A DNA stretch of 64,000 bases, from NCBI GenBank assembly GCA_959608885.1, contig CAUHSG010000001.1, positions 169,644-233,643 of the forward strand. The letters run 5' to 3'. Made by a program: the position numbers and the translations under genes. Below the pieces are notes generated by a model that was given only the letters and a program-made list of their open reading frames with translations, did no database searches and was not told the DNA's origin. Shown here piece after piece: positions 8,423-18,526 of this stretch (position 1 is its first letter; each line of letters opens with the position of its first letter). The DNA comes from an uncultured Coriobacteriia bacterium. GTDB lineage: Bacteria; Actinomycetota; Coriobacteriia; Coriobacteriales; QAMH01.

Positions 8423-8451
8423 ACTATAGCATGACCTGAAAACCGCTACAA
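8423..8451 (-). promoter_or_regulatory. Promoter candidate for the transaldolase-rho operon
   Basis: On the minus strand, TTGTAG then 17 nt then TATAGT preceded by TGC (extended -10). This predicts a leader of roughly 125 nt before the GTG start at 8289. No experimental support. Confidence 0.45.
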
Positions 8452-8519
8452 TACACCTGTTCATATACCCCGATGCAATCAGCCCGTGCGCGAACCGCAC
8501 GTGCCAATGGGAGAGATAC

Positions 8520-9296
8520 ATGTCCATACCCCGTTTCTTCATGGAGGGCGAACTGCCCGAAGGCGATATCGTCGCCCTTCCCTTCTCCGACAAGGAGCTC
8601 CACCATCTCGCCGTGCGCCGCATCAAGGAAGGCGAGCACATCGCCGCTGTCGCCGCCGGCGGCAAGTGCTGGGAAGTCGAGACCGTCACGATTGACGAAT
8701 ACGAGGTCACGGGCCGCTGCATCCGGGAAATGCCGCTTGAGAAGCTCCCCGACCTCACGCTCGTGCAGGGCATCTCGAAGGGCGACCGCATGGGGCAGAC
8801 CATCCGCCAGACGACGGAGCTTGGCATCGGGCGCATCATCCCGTTCCTCTCCGCACGCACGGTCGTTCGCCTCGCAGTCGACGAGCGCGGCCTCAAGGGC
8901 TCGCGCTGGCGCCGCATCGCGCTCTCGGCCGCCAAGCAATCTGGCCGCAACATCCTCCCCATCGTCGATGACCCGACGGGCCTCGAGGATATCTGCCGCG
9001 AACTCGCGGAGTACGACCGCGTCGTCATCGCCTGGGAGGAAGCCGACAAGCATGCCGACGGCACGCCGCTTTCCGTCGGTGACGCGCTCGAGGGTTGCGA
9101 CATCGATAGCCACGTCGCGCTCGTCATCGGTCCCGAGGGCGGTCTGACGGCCGAGGAAGTCGAGGCGATCAAATCGCTCGGCAGCTTCGTGAAGATCGTC
9201 TCGCTCGGCGAACTCATCTTGCGCACCGAGACCGCCGGTACCGTCGCGACGGCCCTGTGCATGTACACGCTGGGCGGCCTCGGCAACCACCGCTAG
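8520..9296 (+). CDS. rsmE: 16S rRNA m3U1498 methyltransferase RsmE
   Basis: A SPOUT-class methyltransferase that N3-methylates U1498 of 16S rRNA, 258 residues and full length. The N-terminal PUA-like domain (RFFMEGELPEGDIVAL) precedes the knotted SAM-binding domain. The latter has the hallmark VIGPEGGLTAEEVEA and the C-terminal SLGELILRTETAGTVA. The ATG follows GGGAGA. Its TAG stop is followed in the same frame by the next gene, mtaB, with no in-frame ATG or GTG between, which bears on the mtaB start. Confidence 0.95.
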   Translation: MSIPRFFMEGELPEGDIVALPFSDKELHHLAVRRIKEGEHIAAVAAGGKCWEVETVTIDEYEVTGRCIREMPLEKLPDLTLVQGISKGDRMGQTIRQTTELGIGRIIPFLSARTVVRLAVDERGLKGSRWRRIALSAAKQSGRNILPIVDDPTGLEDICRELAEYDRVVIAWEEADKHADGTPLSVGDALEGCDIDSHVALVIGPEGGLTAEEVEAIKSLGSFVKIVSLGELILRTETAGTVATALCMYTLGGLGNHR

Positions 9297-9327
9297 GCAC
9301 GAGACAGTTCATCACAGCAGAAACGCG

Positions 9328-9341
9328 AGGAGTTTCCCATT
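9328..9341 (+). promoter_or_regulatory. Shine-Dalgarno and putative ATT start of mtaB
   Basis: AGGAG at 9328-9332, a 6-nt spacer, then ATT at 9339-9341. This is the only ribosome-binding signal placed so that the conserved N-terminus of MtaB is translated. No ATG, GTG or TTG occurs in frame between the rsmE stop (9294-9296) and 9411. Confidence 0.6.
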
Positions 9342-10589
9342 CCGCGCTTTCATATCCATACACATGGCTGCAAGGTCAACCTGGCTGAATCCGAGACCAT
9401 CGCCGCCACATTGCTTGCCGCCGGCTGGAAACGAGCCGCAAACGCAGCCGATTGCGATGTTGCCATCCTCAACACCTGCACGGTCACGGGTGAGACCGAC
9501 GCGAAGAACCGCAAGACACTCCGCACGTTGCTGAAAGCTGGCGAGGCCGCAATCATCTTGACCGGATGTGCGGTAAACATCGATACCGAGCGCTATGCCG
9601 ACATCGATTCCCGCATCATCTGCGAACACGACAAGGAGAAGGTCCCCGCACTCGCGATGCGTCTCGCTCGCGACATGAGCGCGGCTCGGACCGATGTACT
9701 CGATTCGATAGCGCTACGGGGAACCAATACGAGCTTCAGGACGCGTGTCGACCTCAAGATTCAAGACGGATGCGACAACGCCTGCAGCTACTGCATCGTC
9801 CACGTTGCCCGTGGGCCAGCGCACTCCGTGCCAGCCGCTACCGTGCTCTCGCATGCGCAAGCGCTTGCCGATACGGGTACGCGCGAACTCGTGCTCGTCG
9901 GCATCGACTTGGCCGCTTACCGGGACGGCGCTATCGATCTCGCCCGGCTCGTGACGCTCTTGCAAGAGAAGACGGATATCGGGCGCGTGCGCATCTCTTC
10001 GGTGGAGCCGCAGAGCGTCACGCCCTCCCTTGTCGACGCGCTCGCACGCTCGGAGGGGCGCCTCTGTCGTCACCTGCACCTTTGCCTGCAATCGGGATCG
10101 AGTAAAGTACTACGCGAGATGAATCGCCATTACAACGCCGACGAATTTGTCGCTCTCGTCGACCGCCTGCGCACAGCTGTCGCGCATCTGGCGCTGTCAA
10201 CCGACATTATCGTCGGCTTTCCCGGCGAAAGCGATGAAGATTTCGCACGAACCTGCGAGCTCGTCGAGCATTGCGGCTTCATGCGCTTGCACGTATTTCG
10301 CTACTCGAAGCGCCCGGGCACACCCGCCGCCGAGCGCAGCGACCAGATCGATCCGCGAATCAAGGCGCACCGCTCGCAGACCCTCATCGAGCTCGGGCGT
10401 CGCCTTGCGCTTTCCGACATGGAGCGACGTCTCGGAACCATTGAAGAGGTCGTCATCGAGCGTCCGGGCATTGGCACGAGCGAGTCCTATCATACGGTCG
10501 CATGCGATGCGGCGCTTCCCGTCGGGGCGCTCGTCGAGGTCGAGTTCAACGATATCGATACAGACACCATGCGTCTCATTGGTCGCTAG
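9339..10589 (+). CDS. mtaB: tRNA t6A37 methylthiotransferase MtaB (ATT start)
   Basis: A radical-SAM enzyme that adds a methylthio group to t6A37 of tRNA, 416 residues from the proposed ATT. The UPF0004 domain cysteines are C11 (HTHGCKVN), C47 (NTCTVT) and C77 (TGCAVN). The radical SAM CxxxCxxC is C145, C149 and C152. The LCLQSGS and DIIVGFPGE motifs follow, and a TRAM-like region ends the protein. The first conventional codon, TTG at 9411, has no Shine-Dalgarno signal and would remove C11, an essential cluster ligand. Translation from ATT with AGGAG 6 nt upstream is therefore preferred. A sequencing error or stop readthrough from rsmE is the alternative. Confidence 0.85.
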   Translation: MPRFHIHTHGCKVNLAESETIAATLLAAGWKRAANAADCDVAILNTCTVTGETDAKNRKTLRTLLKAGEAAIILTGCAVNIDTERYADIDSRIICEHDKEKVPALAMRLARDMSAARTDVLDSIALRGTNTSFRTRVDLKIQDGCDNACSYCIVHVARGPAHSVPAATVLSHAQALADTGTRELVLVGIDLAAYRDGAIDLARLVTLLQEKTDIGRVRISSVEPQSVTPSLVDALARSEGRLCRHLHLCLQSGSSKVLREMNRHYNADEFVALVDRLRTAVAHLALSTDIIVGFPGESDEDFARTCELVEHCGFMRLHVFRYSKRPGTPAAERSDQIDPRIKAHRSQTLIELGRRLALSDMERRLGTIEEVVIERPGIGTSESYHTVACDAALPVGALVEVEFNDIDTDTMRLIGR

Positions 10590-10609
10590 GGCGATTCGCT
10601 TGCCTCGCC

Positions 10610-10800
10610 GTGCACGTTTTATTCGTTTTCCTAGGACCAAGAACCGTTCCGTGCACGTTTTATTCGTTTTCCTAGGACCGAGAACCGTTCCGTGCACGTT
10701 TTATTCGTTTTCCTAGCCTCGAAAAGACCCAGATCCTAGGAAAACGGAAATAACCTGCACGGGCATCAACCCGTGGCTAGGAAAACGTAAAATATCCGCG
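10610..10800. repeat. 41-bp tandem repeat with inverted copies between mtaB and atpC
   Basis: Three direct copies of a 25-26-bp unit starting GTGCACGTTTTATTCG and ending TTTTCCTAG(G) begin at 10610, 10651 and 10692, an exact 41-bp period. The 15-bp linkers between copies differ at one position. Two inverted copies follow: 10735-10760 (22 of 26 matching) and a partial one at 10777-10800. The third direct copy and the first inverted copy can pair over 11 bp (10706-10716 with 10736-10746). The element lies between convergent genes and may end transcription from both sides. It does not resemble a CRISPR: the linkers are nearly identical. Confidence 0.85.
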
Positions 10801-10823
10801 CCCAATGCGCCTTGCAAACGCAA

Positions 10824-10851
10824 GAGGGGGTCGCCAGATGACGACCCCCTC
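10824..10851 (-). terminator. Terminator of the ATP synthase operon
   Basis: Perfect 10-bp stem GAGGGGGTCG / CGACCCCCTC with an 8-nt loop, 26 nt past the atpC stop. The following TTGCGTTT is only moderately U-rich. Confidence 0.7.
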
Positions 10852-10876
10852 TCGTGTGTGGAAATCACTCGCGGTG

Positions 10877-11275
10877 TTACTTGGTTTGCTCGAGGAGAAC
10901 CTCGTTCCACTTGACCTCGTCTTCGATGAACGCACGATTAGGATCGTCATCCTTAAGGTCGGCCATCTTCTCCTTGAGGTCGTCAATATGGACCTTGATG
11001 GCAGTCTCGTCAAGCTCTTGCAAGGCGGCCGCATGATCGGCGAGTACGATGACGCGGTCTCCCTCGATTTGCGCATACCCCCCGGCCACAATGTAGCGTA
11101 CCGGCTCCTGGCCCTCTGACTCGGTTACACGCACGGTACCCGACTTGAGCGTGGTCACCACGGGCTCGTGCTTGGCAAAGATGCCCATCTCGCCTTCGGA
11201 AGCGGGAATGACCACGAAGTGGGCCTCGTCAGAGTACAGCTTGCTTTCGGGAGTGACGATTTCACATTGCAGCAT
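10877..11275 (-). CDS. atpC: ATP synthase epsilon subunit
   Basis: The F1 epsilon subunit of the central stalk, which links the c-ring to the F1 head and inhibits ATP hydrolysis. Its 132 residues are the usual length. The N-terminal beta-sandwich (MLQCEIVTPESKLYSDEAHF, then GEMGIFAKHEPVVTTLKSG) is well conserved. The C-terminal helical hairpin is acidic (EKMADLKDDDPNRAFIEDE). It is last in the atp operon, 20 nt after atpD, and followed by a hairpin terminator. Confidence 0.95.
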   Translation of the reverse strand: MLQCEIVTPESKLYSDEAHFVVIPASEGEMGIFAKHEPVVTTLKSGTVRVTESEGQEPVRYIVAGGYAQIEGDRVIVLADHAAALQELDETAIKVHIDDLKEKMADLKDDDPNRAFIEDEVKWNEVLLEQTK

Positions 11276-11295
11276 GGTTGGCTAGCGACCTTTCT

Positions 11296-12696
<1,401 letters not shown>

Positions 12697-12725
12697 AGTT
12701 GTGTCCTTATCTTACTCGTCATTCT

Positions 12726-13613
12726 CTATTCCTCCAAAGCGGCCGCACCGCCGACGATCTCGGTGATCTCGGTGGTGATGGCGCCCTGGCGTACGCGGTT
12801 GTACAGACGATCCAGCGTTTCGATCATCTCGGTCGCGTTGTCGGTCGCGGACTTCATCGCCTTGCGGCGAGCGCCCTGCTCGGCAGCGGCTGAATCGATG
12901 AGCGCGTGATAGACCACCGTCTCGACATAAGCCGGGAGCAGGCGGTCAAGAACCTCTTCCGACGAAGGCTCGAAACTCGTGCCGGCGGCGAGGGAAGACT
13001 CCCCCTCCTCGTCACTTGCCTTGAGCGCATCGGCCTGGACGGGCAGGATGACCTCTTCGCGCAAATCCTGATCGGCGGCGTTGCGGGCATGGTTGTAGAA
13101 CACCTTCACCTCGTCAACGGCGTGGTCGAGGAAGCTGCTGCGAACGTACGAGGAAATCTCGCGCGCCTCCTGTATCGTGGGGTCGGCGGACATGTCGCGG
13201 AAGACCATGAGCGGCTCAAGCCTGCGGTAGTGGAAGTAGCTCGCGCCCTTCTTGCCGCAGACGATGACGTCGGTCTTGATGCCGGCAGCGGTGTTCTCAG
13301 CACGGTACTTGTCTACCATGCGAAACACGTTGCTGTTGAATCCACCAGCCAGGCCACGGTCCGAGACCACGACGATGGCGATTGCCGTCTTCTTCTGCTC
13401 GTGCTCTTCCAGCAGCGGATGCTCCACGCCAATGGAGTGGGCAGCTACAGCCGAAAGCGTCTTGACCATGGCCTCGGAATACGGGGTAGCGGCGGCGATG
13501 CGCTCAGTCGCATGGCGGATCTTGGCAGTCGCGACCATTTCCATGGTGCGCGTGATCTGCTTCGTGCTCTCGACGGAGAGCTTGCGCCTCTTGATATCGC
13601 GTTGACTGGGCAT
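12726..13613 (-). CDS. atpG: ATP synthase gamma subunit
   Basis: The rotor shaft subunit of F1, 295 residues. The N-terminal coiled-coil helix begins IKRRKLSVESTKQITRTMEM, matching the conserved KITKAMKMV region. The C-terminal helix has ARRKAMKSATDNATEMI, the family signature. An acidic, low-complexity insertion (DALKASDEEGESSLAAGTSF) sits around residues 196-215, making the protein slightly longer than E. coli gamma (287). It lies between atpA and atpD in canonical order. Confidence 0.96.
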   Translation of the reverse strand: MPSQRDIKRRKLSVESTKQITRTMEMVATAKIRHATERIAAATPYSEAMVKTLSAVAAHSIGVEHPLLEEHEQKKTAIAIVVVSDRGLAGGFNSNVFRMVDKYRAENTAAGIKTDVIVCGKKGASYFHYRRLEPLMVFRDMSADPTIQEAREISSYVRSSFLDHAVDEVKVFYNHARNAADQDLREEVILPVQADALKASDEEGESSLAAGTSFEPSSEEVLDRLLPAYVETVVYHALIDSAAAEQGARRKAMKSATDNATEMIETLDRLYNRVRQGAITTEITEIVGGAAALEE

Positions 13614-13623
13614 GCGCTAACCT

Positions 13624-15192
<1,569 letters not shown>

Positions 15193-15762
15193 TTACCTTT
15201 CACCTCCAGTCCATACTGAAGAGAGCTCGGCACGAACCCTTTCGATTCGCGTAGCGGTGCAACAATCGACACGCCTACCATTTGCTCTCACGTTCGTGCC
15301 GCCAAGCAGCCAGGCATCGACATGCTCGCGCAGGACGATCTCCTTGCCGAATTGGGCGGCAAACTTACTCTTAAACTTCTCTCGCAGCTCGTCGTCGAGC
15401 GGAATGACGGTGGCGACGTCGAGGATGATGACGTCGTACTTGTCCTGGACCATCTGGTCATAGCACTCCGCGACCCTCGGGAGCAGCGGAATGTCCTGAC
15501 GCTCGGCCATCACGATGACGAACTTGATCATGTCGACGGAAAACTCCTTGAAGACCTCATGGATTACCGTCGCACGCGTATTCTCGTCGATGGAGTCGTT
15601 CGCGAGCACGTCCCTGAGACCAGGGTGCATGCGCACGACCTTCTTCATCTCCTCGAGCTGAGCCGAAATCGAGTACACGCTATCGGTGGACTCGCCCAGT
15701 TCGAGCAGGACCTCGGCATATGCCTCGATTTCCTTCTTGATGAGCAGGCGATTCCTAGGCAT
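15193..15762 (-). CDS. atpH: ATP synthase delta subunit
   Basis: The F1 delta (OSCP) subunit of the peripheral stalk, 189 residues. The helical N-terminal domain (YAEVLLELGES, then DVLANDSIDENTRATVIHEV) is recognisable. The C-terminal region has KFAAQFGKEIVLREHVDAWLLGG, matching the conserved LIGG element. The tail after LLGG (ANGRRVDCCTATRIERVRAEL) is more divergent than usual and contains two adjacent cysteines. The stop abuts the atpA start. Confidence 0.92.
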   Translation of the reverse strand: MPRNRLLIKKEIEAYAEVLLELGESTDSVYSISAQLEEMKKVVRMHPGLRDVLANDSIDENTRATVIHEVFKEFSVDMIKFVIVMAERQDIPLLPRVAECYDQMVQDKYDVIILDVATVIPLDDELREKFKSKFAAQFGKEIVLREHVDAWLLGGTNVRANGRRVDCCTATRIERVRAELSSVWTGGER

Positions 15763-16354
15763 TGAGCGTACCTATCTCTTCGAGGCTCTTCTCGATGAGC
15801 CTACGATGATCCGCATCCGTGAAGTCCTCCTGCACGACGCGGGTCATGGCGGCACATGCGATATCGGCGACAGACGCCTGGAGCTCGGCGATGGCGGCAT
15901 TCTTCTCCGCCTGCATTGCCTCGCGCGCCTTGACGATGATCTTCTCGGCCTCCTCCTGGGCCTTGGCGGTGGTCGCGGCGCGCTGCGCCTCGGCCTGCTG
16001 CTTGGCCTCGGAGATGATCGTGGCCGCCTCCTGGCGAGCCTCGATCAGCTTGTCCTGGTACTCGGCGAGCACGCGCTCGGACTCGATGCGTGCTTGCTCG
16101 GACTTCTCGAGGGCCTCGCGGATGGTCGTCTCGCGTTTCACGAGCATGCCGTCAAACAGGGGCCACCCGAACTTCGCGAGGACGATCCAAAGGATGATGA
16201 AGGCGACGAGCATGGGGATGAATTCGTTCATCTTGGGCAGGATCGCGTCGATGCCCCCCTCAGAAGCGAATGCATATGCAGGGCAAGCCAGTGCAAAGGC
16301 CGCCGCGAACACAACGGCGCTGCTGATCCTTGCTGCCTTATTCTTGCATTTCAA
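15755..16354 (-). CDS. atpF: ATP synthase b subunit with signal-like N-terminus (TTG start)
   Basis: The Fo peripheral-stalk b subunit, 199 residues from TTG. AGGAGG lies 9 nt before this TTG. The longer open frame upstream overlaps atpE and is not expected to be translated. Residues 1-33 resemble a signal peptide (KCKNKAARISSAVVFAAAFALACPAYAFAS). The true membrane anchor is FIPMLVAFIILWIVLAKFGW at about residues 43-62. A long Glu/Ala/Lys helix follows (stator stalk). The stop overlaps the atpH start by 8 nt. Confidence 0.9.
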   Translation of the reverse strand: MKCKNKAARISSAVVFAAAFALACPAYAFASEGGIDAILPKMNEFIPMLVAFIILWIVLAKFGWPLFDGMLVKRETTIREALEKSEQARIESERVLAEYQDKLIEARQEAATIISEAKQQAEAQRAATTAKAQEEAEKIIVKAREAMQAEKNAAIAELQASVADIACAAMTRVVQEDFTDADHRRLIEKSLEEIGTLNA

Positions 16355-16404
16355 CTTCGCTTGCCTCCTATTCTTAAAATCAGAATCTCTCATGTACAAG
16401 ACGA

Positions 16405-16623
16405 TTAACCGATGAAGAACAGGACCAAGCCAAGCAGTGCCAACGCCTCGGACATGGCGGCGCCGATGAAGAAGTAGCCCATGAGCTGACCCTTCATCTC
16501 GGGCTGGCGGGCAGCAGAGACGCAAAGACCGTAGGTGGCGATACCGATGCCGATACCAGGGCCAATGGCCGCCAGGCCGTAACCGACGACCTTCAGTGCT
16601 GCGAGTACAAGCGTGATTTCCAC
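16405..16623 (-). CDS. atpE: ATP synthase c subunit
   Basis: The proteolipid c-ring subunit, 72 residues in two membrane helices. The first has the glycine motif GPGIGIGIATYG, which packs the ring. The second contains the ion-binding glutamate in GAAMSEALALLGLVLFF. The ion ligands seen (E with no obvious extra Q/S/T sodium set in helix 1) favour protons over Na+, though this is not conclusive. The sequence before it has two stem-loops at 16643-16700. Confidence 0.96.
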   Translation of the reverse strand: MEITLVLAALKVVGYGLAAIGPGIGIGIATYGLCVSAARQPEMKGQLMGYFFIGAAMSEALALLGLVLFFIG

Positions 16624-16642
16624 AACTTCCTCCTTTTTCCTA

Positions 16643-16700
16643 CCCCATTCCTCTTATGGGGCATCTGACAAATATGCTCAGCCGGAAAGGCAACCGGCTG
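16643..16700 (-). promoter_or_regulatory. Two stem-loops between atpB and atpE
   Basis: Stem CCCCAT / ATGGGG (16643-16661, 7-nt loop) and stem CAGCCGG / CCGGCTG (16679-16700, 8-nt loop) lie in the 139-nt gap between atpB and atpE. Neither has a U-tract. They may stabilise the atpE message, which must be made in excess, or mark an mRNA processing site. Confidence 0.45.
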
Positions 16701-16762
16701 TGACACCAATAGAAACGCCACATGCGCTGCGGCGGGCGGACGCGTCTCGCGTCAGGTCCATC

Positions 16763-17557
16763 CTAGTGCGGATGGGTGGCCATGTTGATGTACGACGCCG
16801 ACAATATGGCGAACACGAAGGCCTGGATGAAGGCGACCAGGCACTCGAGCGCGTACATCACGACGAGAAGCAGGAACCATGCCACCGACGGCAGGCCCGC
16901 GATGAGGTCGATGGAGCCGCTGAACAGCGCAACCTGCAGGAAGCACGTGGTCGCGATACCGAACACCGCGAGGACCATGTGGCCCGCGAGCATGTTGCCG
17001 TAAAGACGAACGGCCAGCGTGAGAATGCGGATGACCATGGAGAAGAACTCAAGGAACCAGATGACCGGAACCATGGGACCGGGAACGCCGCTCGGGCACA
17101 GCGACTTGAAGTACCCGCCTGCTCCCAGGGTCTTGAAACCGTAGAAGTTGAAGTAGACGAACGATATGGTCGCAAGCGCCCAGGTGCACGAAATGGAACC
17201 CGTCGACGTCTTGAAGCCCGGAACGAGACCGAGCATGTTGCAAATGAGAATGAAGAAGAACAAAGTCGCCAGGAACGGGACGTGCTTCTTGAAACCATGC
17301 CCGATGACGTCTTCCGCGACGTTGCGATTAACGAACTCGTAGCCGTATTCGACCATATTGTAGAACTTGTTGGTCGGAATGAGCTGCAGCTTCCTGGCAG
17401 CTATGAGGATCACCAGCAACGCGACGAAAAAGGCGATGAACAGCCAGATGTCGTACTGCGTGATGTTCCAGCCTCCGATGCTGAATACGGTCTGGGGCTC
17501 AAAATGCGCGGACAGGCCTTGGGCCTCTCCTACAAATGCGCCTAGAGCGTCTCCCAC
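16763..17557 (-). CDS. atpB: ATP synthase a subunit
   Basis: The Fo stator subunit forming the half-channels, 264 residues with about six membrane segments. The essential arginine lies in the conserved ILTLAVRLYGNMLAGHMVL. The C-terminal helix LLLVVMYALECLVAFIQAFVFAIL matches the family. The Met start is close to the stop of the upstream atpI-like gene (1 nt gap). Confidence 0.96.
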   Translation of the reverse strand: MGDALGAFVGEAQGLSAHFEPQTVFSIGGWNITQYDIWLFIAFFVALLVILIAARKLQLIPTNKFYNMVEYGYEFVNRNVAEDVIGHGFKKHVPFLATLFFFILICNMLGLVPGFKTSTGSISCTWALATISFVYFNFYGFKTLGAGGYFKSLCPSGVPGPMVPVIWFLEFFSMVIRILTLAVRLYGNMLAGHMVLAVFGIATTCFLQVALFSGSIDLIAGLPSVAWFLLLVVMYALECLVAFIQAFVFAILSASYINMATHPH

Positions 17558-17558
17558 C

Positions 17559-17876
17559 TTACTCCCCCTTCACTCGGGTCTCGTTCTTGTCACCACCGCG
17601 CTTGAAGACGTAATTCCTCTTCAAGACGAAGGCAATCGTTGCGCCGAGGAACACAACCGCCTCCGCGATGGCGAAGCCGACCAGTCCATCTCGCGCCGTC
17701 ATCGCACAAATGATGAGTCCAACCACCAAGATGATCAGCGAGACGAAGACACCTCCCAGCCCGAAGAGGCCGAAAGTCAATGTGTTCGTCGACGGGTGCT
17801 TGCGTGCCAATCTAAAAGCGAGAAACAGCGGGACGAAACCCAGAAGTCCCGTAAGGGCTCCGAAAAGTATGGGCAT
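17559..17876 (-). CDS. AtpI-like / ATP synthase accessory membrane protein
   Basis: A 105-residue membrane protein with about three hydrophobic segments (ILFGALTGLLGFVPLFLAF, then VFVSLIILVVGLIICAM, then AIAEAVVFLGATIAFVL) and a basic C-terminus. First gene of the atp operon, the position of AtpI, which helps assemble the c-ring. Sequence resemblance to AtpI is loose, so the name rests partly on context. The ATG has GGAGG 10 nt upstream. A longer frame reaching 17963 runs through the predicted promoter and is unlikely to be the start. Confidence 0.65.
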   Translation of the reverse strand: MPILFGALTGLLGFVPLFLAFRLARKHPSTNTLTFGLFGLGGVFVSLIILVVGLIICAMTARDGLVGFAIAEAVVFLGATIAFVLKRNYVFKRGGDKNETRVKGE

Positions 17877-17932
17877 CGAACACGTTCCTCCCCGATAAAC
17901 CGGCGACTCGGCATCAAGCACACCAATATGGG

Positions 17933-17938
17933 ATTGTA
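17933..17938 (-). promoter_or_regulatory. -10 element candidate of the atp operon promoter
   Basis: TACAAT on the minus strand, preceded by TGC (extended -10), 57 nt upstream of the first operon start codon. The -35 region is weak (TTGCAA at 19 nt). It gives a leader of about 50 nt. Confidence 0.4.
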
Positions 17939-18046
17939 GCAAAAGGCATTGGCAATCTTGCAAAGCGAAATTGTTTTTGTGTTTTATTCCGTGAACGGTG
18001 AAGCGTCCTTTGACGAGTACATTTACAAGCTCCTGAGCGGGGATTT

Positions 18047-18499
18047 CTATGCCTCGAAGCGGCGCACGATGATGCCGGACTCCTCCAGGAGCTCACGTGC
18101 GAGATTGTCCGGATACCCTTCCGCATAGACGATTTCGGCTATGCCCGCGTTGATGAGCATCTTGGTGCATTGCGTGCAGGGCTGCGTGGTGCAGTACAGG
18201 ACGGAACCCTCGATGGACACACCGTAGCGCGCCGCCTGGATGATGGCGTTTTGCTCGGCATGGATACCGCGGCACAGCTCATGCTGCTGTCCGGAGGGAA
18301 TGCCGAGCTTCTCGCGCAAGCAGCCGATGTCGAGACAATGTGCAAGACCCGAAGGTCCTCCGTTGTATCCGCTGGCGATGATGCGCTTGTCATGCACGAG
18401 TATGGCGCCCACGGCACGGCGCAGGCAGGTCGAGCGCGTGGCGACGCGCCTCGTGATGTCCATGAAATACTCGTCCCAGCTCGGACGTGTGTCGGCCAT
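18047..18499 (-). CDS. dCMP deaminase (ComEB-like cytidine deaminase family)
   Basis: Deaminates dCMP to dUMP, the substrate of ThyX. 150 residues. Zinc site: HAEQNAII (His plus the catalytic Glu) and PCTQC (two Cys). The N-terminus SWDEYFMDITRRVATRSTC and GYNGGPSG are typical of the dCMP deaminase/ComEB group. A CLDIGCLREKLGIPSGQQHELC stretch supplies a possible second zinc or allosteric site. GAGGAG is 5 nt before the ATG. It lies downstream of glyA, which supplies methylene-tetrahydrofolate for the same pathway. Confidence 0.9.
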   Translation of the reverse strand: MADTRPSWDEYFMDITRRVATRSTCLRRAVGAILVHDKRIIASGYNGGPSGLAHCLDIGCLREKLGIPSGQQHELCRGIHAEQNAIIQAARYGVSIEGSVLYCTTQPCTQCTKMLINAGIAEIVYAEGYPDNLARELLEESGIIVRRFEA

Positions 18500-18526
18500 G
18501 ACGTCTCCTCTCCCGCGCTTTGCGCG

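Noticed and set aside
10610..10720. CRISPR array candidate
   Set aside because: Only three units, and the intervening 15-bp linkers are nearly identical, whereas CRISPR spacers are unique. No cas genes in the window.
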